Origin: Dunaliella salina
Taxonomy: Eukaryota; Chlorophyta; Chlorophyceae; Chlamydomonadales; Dunaliellaceae
Length of the DNA stretch: 13,925 nt
Direction of reading: 5' to 3'
Assembly: GCA_002284615.2 (NCBI GenBank)
Contig: MU069490.1
Span: 276,774 to 290,698, forward strand
Shown: positions 1-9,300 of the stretch, piece by piece
Position numbering within the stretch: position 1 is the stretch's first letter
How the letters are laid out: every line of letters starts with the position of its first letter
Made by a program: the position numbers and the translations under genes
Notes under the pieces: model-generated
Told to the model about the DNA's origin: nothing
What the model saw: the letters and a program-made list of their open reading frames with translations, nothing else
Databases searched by the model: none

Positions 1-72
<72 letters not shown>
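1..72. repeat. (CA)n microsatellite at window start
   Basis: About 36 CA units run from the first base, followed by two CATCA variants. The tract is cut by the window edge. Confidence 0.98.
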
Positions 73-73
<1 letters not shown>

Positions 74-219
74 CACATCACAGGGGATTCGGATGGCCAT
101 GCTTGCTATGGGCAGCACCGATCAAAGCAACATGCTCCATTTGTTTAGGCACATTGCACTTTGCTGCGGGCTTTAATGTTCTTGTTCTGGGAGTGCAAAA
201 CCTGGTGCATTGACAAGCT

Positions 220-345
220 TCGACCATGAGCAGCCTGCGACATTCCAACAGAGCCTTGACACATTTCACCTTTTGACAGCCTGTGCGTTCCAACAAACCT
301 TGACAAGTGTCACCCACCGATAGTCTAAACACTCCAACAGAGCCG
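220..345. repeat. Degenerate tandem repeat, about 50-bp unit
   Basis: CATTCCAACAGAGCCTTGACA, GTTCCAACAAACCTTGACA and CTCCAACAGAGCC recur with CAC-rich spacers. No coding signal was found between 73 and 363. Minus frames here are open but match no domain I recognise, and this is probably intron of the KDM3-like gene. Confidence 0.55.
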
Positions 346-363
346 AATCCTTATTCTTCACCA

Positions 364-435
364 GTGGGCCGCCAAGCGCTTGATACGGTCCCCTTTATGC
401 AGCGGGCACACGCGTCCTAGCCACACCTACAGCTT
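364..435 (-). pseudogene. Decayed third copy of exon G
   Basis: This is the third tandem copy. The Trp codon of the GWD motif has become TAG (about 417-419), and two bases are missing in the following Lys-Glu-Asp codons, shifting the frame. The donor is weak (CTGGTGAAG). It shares with copy two the altered acceptor side, so these two copies come from one intermediate. Confidence 0.78.
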
Positions 436-531
436 GTGCTGCATCTACTCTACTCAACAGTGCTCACCTCAGACCATTTGGACACCTGCAAAGCTTGCAT
501 CTCAAGTACCCTTGTCCATGATTATACTCAC

Positions 532-603
532 CGTGGGCCGCCAAGTGCTTGATACGGTCCTCCTTTATGTAGCGGGCACACGCATCCCAGCCACACCTAC
601 AGC
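532..603 (-). pseudogene. Decayed second copy of exon G
   Basis: This is the middle copy of a tandem exon duplication. It reads CRCGWDACARY then IKEDRIKHLAAH. One codon between the first two Cys is lost and the fourth Cys is now Tyr, so zinc binding is broken. The acceptor CAG has become AAG. The donor is still CACG|GTGAGT but one base shorter, so the exit phase is altered. The intron after it (480-531) is identical to that after exon G (651-702). Confidence 0.8.
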
Positions 604-701
604 TTGTGTTGCGTCTACTCGACTCAACAGCGCTCACCTCAGCCCATTTGGACACCTGCAAAGCTTGCATCTCAAGTACCCTTGTCCATGATTATACTCA
701 C

Positions 702-776
702 CGGTGGGCCGCCAAGCGCTTGATACGGTCCTCCTTCATGCAGCGGGCACACGCGTCCCAGCCACACTCCTTGCAG
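702..776 (-). CDS. Exon G: C-x2-C-x4-C-x2-C half of the second zinc module
   Basis: This 75-nt minus-strand exon has the acceptor GTGCGCACACGCAG and the donor CACCG|GTGAGT. One base completes exon F, then it reads CKECGWDACARCMKEDRIKR and LAAH, leaving CG. Known: the family has R-S-C-x2-C-x2-(D)-x-C-L-x-C-C-x-E-(I/L)-R at this point, and the four Cys and the Glu-x-Arg are kept. The next exon, outside what I can recognise, should lead toward the JmjC domain left of the window. Two tandem copies of this exon and its downstream intron lie at 532-603 and 364-435, and both are damaged. Only this copy keeps all four Cys and clean splice sites. Confidence 0.87.
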
Positions 777-3221
777 CTGCGTGTGCGCACACAAGCAAGG
801 CAGCATGCTTTGAGGTTATAGTTTGCCATGTTTGCCAAGTACTTCCTTGGAAGTGCATGCCATGCTGCTTTGCAGCATGCCATTCTCTCTCTTGAGCTTT
901 TCCACACATTCCTCTAGATCATGCGCCCTGTTTGCCAAGCACTTCCAAGCGCATGATATGCTGCTGTGCAAATTCCCTTTGGCCACTCCAGCGTGACCAG
1001 CGCGCACATGATGCGCTGAATGCTACAATGCAAGTCATTGGTCAGATCTGCTGGACAGGGTTGAGTTCTTGGTCCAGCAGAGCCAGCCCGATGTGAGTGT
1101 GCAGGACCCAAGCAATCCTGCGCTCTCAATTTGTGCAAGGAGGCCACGGTGTGGGTCCGGAAATCAGGCAAAATCTCTGCCAAAAAAGGGCCCTCAGGAT
1201 GCTGCCCCCTGGCTTACTTGACCAGCAGGGACATACCAATTACGGGACGCATCAATCATGGGACACATCAATTACCTTCAGGGAAAATCATTTACCTTCA
1301 GGACACATCAATTTCAGGACTCATCAGCTTCCCTCAGTATCAGTTGCCTTCCTGATTTTTTTCAGGACACATCAATTACTTTCAGGAAGGAGGGGAAACT
1401 TTGGTTACCTTCAGGACACTTCAATTACTTTCAGGACAGATCAATTACCTTCGAGAAAAATCAATGCTTGGGGCTCATCACCTTCCCCTGTATCAGTTTC
1501 CTGCCTGGAGGACATATCAATTGCCTTCAGGACACATCAAACACCTCCAGGGATCATCAGCTTACCTCAGGCGCATCAATGCACCTGGGTAGTCCATCAT
1601 CTTGGCAAGGACTCATGCACATCAACTTTGCCTGTAGGTGCACGACCCTGTGTTTGTGGCCGACTGCCACCCCTTGTGCCCCACTATCGGCTCTTCAAAT
1701 ACTTTCACGGCACTTGAATTCCCCTCACAGCACATCACTCACCCTCACGGCACTTGAGTTCCACTCACAGCGCATCACTCACCCTCCGTCATGGCGCTCG
1801 TATTCCAAACATGGCACATCACCCACGCTCACGGCACTTCCAAGATGCCAACATGCAGGCAGACATACATGCTCATGGCTGCCAGCCCTCCCTGGAATCA
1901 TTTTGGAATCATTGCTATGTCCTGTGTGTTGCCCTTGATTGCATGTCGCACACCTTCAGTGCACCTTGTCGTGCATGCCTGCAGTAATGCGTGCACCTTA
2001 AAGGTGTCCAACAGTGCGACGTTCTCATCCAACGCCCCCAGCACTCACTTGTAGTGCAGGTCCGATATTGCCGTGCCGCAGGCGTTGCACAGGACCCTGT
2101 TGCCATTATGGCCCAGCTTGTTCAACCCTTGCTCGCCATTGATGTGTGTTGCTGCAAGCACAGGTACATAAGGTCATGTGGATTGGGCTGCATGCAAGAT
2201 TTCAGAACAATGTGATCACTTTTGCTGTTATGGTCTGGCTTGTGGCACTCATGCTCACTGTCAAAGTAGTTTGCTGCAAGCCCAGGCACGCAATCATGGA
2301 TCAAGCTGTGGTCAAGTTGTGCGAAGCGCACGGCTGCTTCAACCCTGTTTGTAGCAACCCTTGCAAACTGTTAGTGTGTGGTGCTGCAAGCCCAAGTACG
2401 CAACCATGGACAGAGCTGTGCTATTTGTACCGTCGATCGACTGTGCTATGTTATTTGTGAGACGTGATCGACTGTGCTATTTTATTTGTGAGACGTGATC
2501 GAGCTGTGCACACTCGTGCAAAGTGTGTGGTCCCTGTCATTGCTGCGGCCAAGCTCGAGGCACCCCTGCACACTGTCATCATACTGTTTTAGTGGGGATT
2601 CTGTTGGCACCTTCGGTGGAGACTTTGGCCCTTTCCTAATGCACGCATCCTAACCTAGAAGTGCAGTTCTTTCTTCCTTCCTTTTTCACACTGTTAATTT
2701 GTGGCGCTGCAAGCCCAGGTACGCAAGGACTGTGCTGTGTTGATTGTAAGACGTGTGGGCCCTTTTCCTATCATGGCCCAGCTTGCTGCACCCATACTGA
2801 CTGATAACACAAAGCGCGGAGCTTTCACCTGGTGCGTGATTAAGAACGCATATGCCTGAGAGAAAGGACAAACAAGAACCAGCGAGGCTGTCCATGTTGC
2901 TCGATGCCGGAGGCCTGCTTCCTATTATTGGTTTACCGTACAGGACGGAGGAAGCGAAAAAAAGGACTCGAGAGAAAAAGGGCGAACAAATACCTCCAAT
3001 GCTGCCCATGTTGCTTAATGCGAGAGAAAAGTGGAACAAGTTCGTGCAATGCTGTTTACGTTGCCCAATGCAAGAAAAAGGACGAACAAGTACCTGCAAT
3101 GCTGTCCATGTTGCCGAAAGCCGGGGGCCTACTTGCAGGCTTGCCGTATGCCTCTTGCATATCCCACTGTGCCTCAGCGTCCTCAAGCTGCACCACCTCT
3201 AGCATCACTGGCAGCATCTGA

Positions 3222-3301
<80 letters not shown>

Positions 3302-6300
3302 AAGCGCTTGCCTGTTTTTGCATGGACGTACAGGAGCCTCAACATGCAATTGTTGCCTCTGGACAGGAGAGCAATGAACGCACACGAGACTTGTGCACTG
3401 GTTTGTTGACCTGCTGGGACCAGGTTTCTCTCCTCTACCATTGCTCAGACCTCATCAAAAAACTCTCACAACGTATAATAACACCTTAGGCTATCACAGG
3501 CATGTACCCAATGCACTTAAACTGCACAGCAGAAGGTAGTGCTTTGCTGTCTTCGTCACTGCACCAGTGTCTGGGCCAGGCATGCTTGTATGAATTCCAT
3601 GTCATAGCAATTGAATTGAATTTGAATGAGAAGATTACGGACATGCCTTGCACCTAGTGGTGCCATCGCTTCTACTGCTTTTGCATGTGCATCTGAGCCA
3701 GTGCACGTGGTCCTGTGCCAGCATTATCATTGCTTGCCGCACTAAGTTGTCACTCCTTGGATGGACATAGAATCCCACCTGTGCAAGGGCCAGGTCTGTC
3801 ATTGCTTGCCGCACTTTGTCACTGTACTCTGGGGGGGCGTTGGGGAATACCTGTGTTGGAAGACGCACATGTGAACCAAATCATCAGTGGTCTGCGCTTT
3901 CAGCTCAGCAGCGCTAACAGCAATTCAATCCAAGCACGACCCAAAAAGGTTTAGGAAGGCCTGTTCTGGAAGAGATGCACAGGTGCATCAAATCACATGC
4001 ACAGATCGACAGAGGTGGCCTGCGCTGTCAGCAGTGCTAACAGCCACTCACTCCAGGTACACCCCAAAAAGGTTTGGAAACACCTGTGTACACAATCCCT
4101 CCAGACCTGCTGGTGCAGTGGGTGGGGATGTGTTGAGGCCATACCCAACAGACAAATTACAGAAAAAAGAGGTGCGTCTGCCATTCTCAGCAGCGTGCGT
4201 TGCAAGGGCAGAGCGCTCAACTGGCCCACCAATTGTTTGAAGATGCACAGGTGCACCAAATCACATGCTACACAAGACCTACAGAGGTGGTCTGTGCTTT
4301 CAGCAGTGCTCATAGCCACTCGCTCCAGGCATACCCCGAAAAGGTATGGGAACACCTGTATTGGAAGATGCACAAGTGCACCAAATCACATGCTACACTA
4401 GACCTGCAGGGGTGGTCTGTGCTGTCAGCAGTGCTCACAGCGATTCAATCCAGGTACACCCAACAAGGGTTTGGGGAGGGCTATGTTGGAAGAGGCACAA
4501 GTGCACCAAATCACATGCACAGATCTACAGAGGTGGCCTGCGCTTTCAGCTCAGCAGTGTTCACAGCAATTCAATCCAGGCACATCCCAAAAGATATGGG
4601 TCACACAGAGGCACATCATATCGCTTGATGAAGACAACATGCTCTCCAAATGAGGGTAGCAGACAGGGAGGCAGACAAGCAGAACTCCCTTTGGTAAGTG
4701 GAGTTTGGAAAAAGCCAGTGTGCTTGATTAATTGTAACAAGAAGCCTCTGCTTGGGCCACCCAACCACCACACCTAGTCAGCCACTGCATGAAATTGGGT
4801 GAGTTTAAGTTATTTGGAGTCCTTCAACCAGAAATTCAGGCGCCACAACCTTTGCCAAATTTGGGTGATACACTGCCGGACCCTTTCAAACCACTTCTGA
4901 GTAGGAGGGGTTGCTGATTTGAACCAGAGGTCTGGTTGGCATGTTGGGGACACCTGGATGTGGCTCAGGTGAAGCTCTGTGCATCAAAAATATGCATTTC
5001 TTTCATTTGGGCACACCAATGCATGTTTTGTGGTGGCAAATGTTTCTCTTTTAATATTTCTAGAGCATAAGGTGTGCCATACCTGGATTTCTCGGTCACC
5101 CCTGATAATGGCCATTTTCTGAGGACCCTACTTGGGCCCAAACTGCAGCAGCGAGTGTTTGGGAAGCCTGCTGGTAATATTGCAAGTGATTTTGGGTTGT
5201 CAGGAGGATCCCTGATGCTTGTCAGATTTCCATCGCACGGACAGGCAAGCAATCGCAGGCCACAGGGAGGTCCGGCCAGGCCCCCAATGGGTCACCTCTG
5301 CGCCAGCTAGTCGTCCTGGCCGATGCCTGGGGTTGTCGACATCAAGATTGACGCCATGGGCTGCCATGCTGGGCGCCAGGGAGGAGCTGCTGGGCTCCAC
5401 AAAGTCGCCGGAGGTGAATGTTCCCAAGTTTTTGCTGTAGACACATCTGAGGAAGGCAATACAGTGTTCAATCTATTCTTTAAGGGATAGCATTTACAGA
5501 TTGTCGCTTCGCCTTTCAATAAACGTGATGCTGTTTTAATCAATATAAACTTAATGCTTGCCACCTCAAATCTTTGGCCGTCAGCAGGAATTCGTACGAG
5601 ACAGTATTCGAAATCCGGACCTCAGCCCACCACTCCGCTGAAGCACCAAAATTTGAAAAGAAAGCATTTCCCTATCGTCATCACCTTTCACGATTGCCTT
5701 TTGAGTAATCCCCAGAACAGCCCCCCACAATCTCGCAGCAGGAGGCCACCTGTGCACTCAGGGCCCATCCTGGGGTCCACCTGCAGGCTTGGAGGTGCAG
5801 CTGGAGCGTTAGTGCACACAGGGGGTGAGTTTACCTGGCTGAGCGCATAAATATGCAGGCCCTGCGCACAGCATAGTTCACCAAATGAGGCCAGCTCAGC
5901 ACTGAAAAATTGCTTTATTAACTAGTTTCCAGGTGGTGTGCCCTAAACTGGCAGAGGTTGCCTGACTGACTACAGGCAGGATACCACAGAGGGACGTGGC
6001 ACCTGAGAGAGAGATAACGCTACAAAACAAATGGATGGAAAGACCCAGCGGTTGATTGGGTTCGGAAATACAGCCATTCACCTGAGACCTTCCAGTACAA
6101 GGTCTCAGGTGAATGGCTTAGACCTTGACTAAGCCAAGGTCCAAGCCACCAGCTTAGACCTTGGCTTAGACTTTTTTTGGCCGACTTTGCTTAGGTTTTT
6201 GGCTTAGTCTTTTTTACCAAAGGTCCAAAAAAAATCTAGACCTTCGACTTTTTTTTTGAGCACGCAGCATGGCCAATGACGGTTGCGAGGAAAACATCAC

Positions 6301-9300
6301 CATTTTATGAGTGGAAAACGGGGTCCTATGGTGGAATTGAAGGCCTTTTGGGGGTGATCTGAGGCCAGGAATGTAATCAGGGGTCCTTGCTTCTAAGCCA
6401 TTTCCTCTTAATTTTTTTATAAGACAAAGGTTGGCATGGTGGGTATGGCCAATTAGAGAATGAAACGCGAGCAAGAGTATTTCTTGCAGTATAGGCCAGC
6501 ACACCCCCTCTGCCAAACCACTCGTCACTTCCAAATCACCTTGTGTATGCGCGGAGTTCTGGAGAATCATAGCGATTTAATACAGCGCAATATAGCGCCT
6601 TCTCACTATATAGCACTATATTGCGCTACAGATGTGGCTCTTATAGCGGTATATGCCGATCCCTATACACACATTGGCAGCATGTGCTAACATCCTACTA
6701 TCACTGCTCCTACTATCACTGCTCTTACTATCACTGCCTTTACTTTCACTGCTCCTGCAATCACTGCTCTTACTATCACTGCTTTTACATTCAATGCTTT
6801 TACTATCACTGCTTTTACTTTCACTGCTCTTACTACCACTGCTCCTACTGTCACGACCCTCACTATCACTGCTCCTACTATCACTGTTCTTACTATCACT
6901 GCTCTTACTTTTACTGCATACATCCTGCTTTCACTGCCAAATCACCTTGCGCAAGCATTGGCGGCAGGTGCACACATCCTCGCAGCGCGGGCACTTCCGC
7001 ATCATGCGCGCTCGCGACCATTCAGGGAAGCTGGCACGCGCGTCTCTGTGAAACAAGGGGAGTTTGTTCATTCATGTTGGGGACATGTTTTAAAATGCTG
7101 AGCAAGGGGTGCGCCAGAGTGACGCTTGAGGACGGCAAGGTGTGTGAGGATGACTGCAAGGCAATGCAGAGAAGAGGGGTGGACGTGACCATTCTGGGGA
7201 GCTCGTGTATGCATCTCTGCAAAATTGCAGGGCCATGCAGAAAATGAGGGATGCAAAGGCAGCAAAAGGTCCATCCAAGCGACCAAGCATTTCTACGAAG
7301 CTCAGGGCCATAGCAGGTGATGGGGGTGAAGGGGGGGGGGGGGGGGAAGGGGGGCAATGAACATCTGAGGTGGAAGTGTTTCTGCAAAAAGCTGAGGGTT
7401 AACACACGAAGGAGCGGCAAAAAACAGATAAAATATAGCTGACAATGCAGAATATTTTGCAAGAGCTAATGAGCTTCCAACCTGCGAGAGGAAAGCATAT
7501 GATGGCCTCAGATCACCCCTAACAAGTTGCTCACCTGCTATGGTAAGGGGAAGGCGAGGAGAATCAGGCAATTTTTGAGAGAAACCCCAAACACAACCAA
7601 AAGGGAGGCACCCAGTGGAATGGACAAAACCCTGGCAGTACCCCGAGAGCAAAGCTCTAGAGTGTGTGTTTGTGCGTTTACACCAGAAAACGAGACGCCC
7701 ACAACAGCTTCAGCTTTCCACTTTCCCACTTCCCCTCCTCGCGTGTGCATGTTTCTTTGCACCACATGTCCATTATGCAAGTTGTGCGTTCGAGAGCTCA
7801 AGAGGCTCTCTTGAAACAGAAAAGTTTGCATCACCAAAGCCACGCTGCCATGCAACAAGTTTAGACCTGAAAGTATGGGTAAAGGGCACCTTCGATGTGT
7901 GCTATCTGAAGGACAAACAAGGACACCGTTTAACAAACTTCACTCTCACAGACTTCTGGAGGAAAAAAGCATGTATCTTGGCAACATTTGTCCATCATGC
8001 AAATTGTGCATGACAGAGCGGAGGGGCTTTCTTGACATGGACAAGCCCCACTTCACCAAAGCCATGTTGCCATGAAACGAAGTTTCAACCACAATGTACA
8101 GATGAGAGCATCTGAATGTGCGCTCCTGATGGACAAACAAAAGCCACCTTGAAACAGACTTTACTCTCTATCCTTCTTAAGGAGCAAGAGACGAGGCATA
8201 TGGTGATACACACGGATTGTTTGCTAAGCACCTTGCAACACCATTTCTTTCCTTGGTAGCAGCTCTTCATGCTTCCGCGCCTGAGAAGCCTCAGTCTTGG
8301 AGGTTAAGCTCAAAGGCTCGCCAGGAGCACCCTTCTTTAATGAACAGGAAGAAAAAGAAAGGGCCAAGGAGAGGGATCGATGTTGCGAGCTGTGCAGCGT
8401 CAGCGGTCAATTACCTGCATTGTACCCTGCACTGTTCAGCCAGGTCAGACATCTAGGTTTGAGTTCTTGCCTCCGTGGGACCAGCAAAGTCTGAATATCC
8501 AGGACCTTATTCTAACCTTTTGAGCAACCCTGCATACTCAGTTTGTGCCAGGGGGGCTCAGGATGGGGGGCCAGGAATCAGGCAACTCCCTGCCAGAGTG
8601 GGTTGCTCAGGAACCACTCTCTTGGCTTACCTGACCCACAGTGATGGTTAAGCATTCCATTAGGAGCATATCCTGGAAGGTCTGGGGGGCTATGGCGGTG
8701 GTCCAGCAAATCGTCCAATTTTGGCAGGGAAATGGCGAGAAAACAAGGCTCAGCACTGGGTCAATGGATTGGAGAGCCAATTTGAGCGACGACTGCTCCA
8801 GGAGCGCGCACACCCACACCTGGGCCCCCAAACTTGTCAGGGTATACTTCATGAATATGCTCAACAACACCTCATACTCAGATTGTGGCCAGATGCTGCG
8901 CATGCCTGATTTCCAGTTTTGCACCACTTATGCCTGGCAGACGCGCTCATGCTCGGTTTTTGAGCCTATTTTCACAACCCCCTTTTTCCACTCCGATAGG
9001 TCAGATCTGGCACATAAACTCCCGGGAGCCTGAAAATGGGGCCAATTTGGGTCGAACTATGCATCATGGCACCCATTTTCAAAGAAAACGGCCAAACTTC
9101 TCAAAGTATGCCCCTGGCTCACCTGCAACACCTCATCCCCACTTTTTTTGATGTGCAAGTCTTCAATGTATCAATCTAGACTTCTCTGCATACTCACATT
9201 GCTTGGAATCCTGCGGAACAAGAACTCCTCACTTTTTGGCATAGCATGCCTGGGCTGACTGCATGAAGGGAGATGCTGCATCCCGCAAGCAAAACACCTT

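Larger units (their letters stand above)
366..776. repeat. Tandem duplication, unit about 168-171 bp, containing exon G
   Basis: The string GTGGGCCGCCAAG starts at 365, 533 and 704, giving periods of 168 and 171. The 52 bases at 480-531 equal those at 651-702, and 421-479 differs from 591-649 by about five bases. Exon portions differ more than the introns between copy two and exon G. Confidence 0.88.

Noticed and set aside
532..603. C2H2-type zinc finger reading (CGWDACARYIKEDRIKHLAAH has C-x4-C and H-x3-H)
   Set aside because: The aligned intact exon G shows a C-x2-C-x4-C-x2-C module. The apparent C2H2 pattern comes from decay.
816..1007. Minus coiled-coil-like frame (HDLEECVEKLKRENG)
   Set aside because: It overlaps an internal duplication and lies between exons F and G, which join directly in phase with the family spacing.
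1046..1105. Minus frame reading LHTHIGLALLDQELNPVQQ, like an acidic helix
   Set aside because: It is located after exon F, where the family has no room for it, and is part of the dispersed repeat. Exon E fills the helix role.
1097..1938. Plus-strand open frames of 206 and 226 codons
   Set aside because: They run through the 20-bp and 40-bp tandem repeats. There is no domain and no codon pattern, and the region is intron of the minus-strand gene.
3224..3489. Frames containing long Val-Cys or Thr-His dipeptide runs
   Set aside because: These are translations of the TG/CA microsatellite.
3887..4777. Several plus-strand frames of 117-143 codons
   Set aside because: They follow the 125-bp minisatellite and shift frame from unit to unit.
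5083..5118. 36-nt phase-neutral AG-GT segment (KMAIIRGDREIQ)
   Set aside because: It has plausible splice signals but no family residues. Short AG-GT segments arise by chance.
5602..5647. tRNA-like A and B box pair on the minus strand (possible SINE head)
   Set aside because: The boxes are only about 26 bases apart, the B box matches roughly 8 of 11 positions, and no cloverleaf can be drawn.
6696..6920. CRISPR-like array
   Set aside because: Units are 15 bp with no spacers, and the locus is eukaryotic intron. It is a minisatellite.
6621..7247. 208-codon plus frame with YYHCS repeats, resembling a Cys/His-rich protein
   Set aside because: The repeats are the 15-bp array, and the rest is antisense to exon B, whose family match is much stronger.
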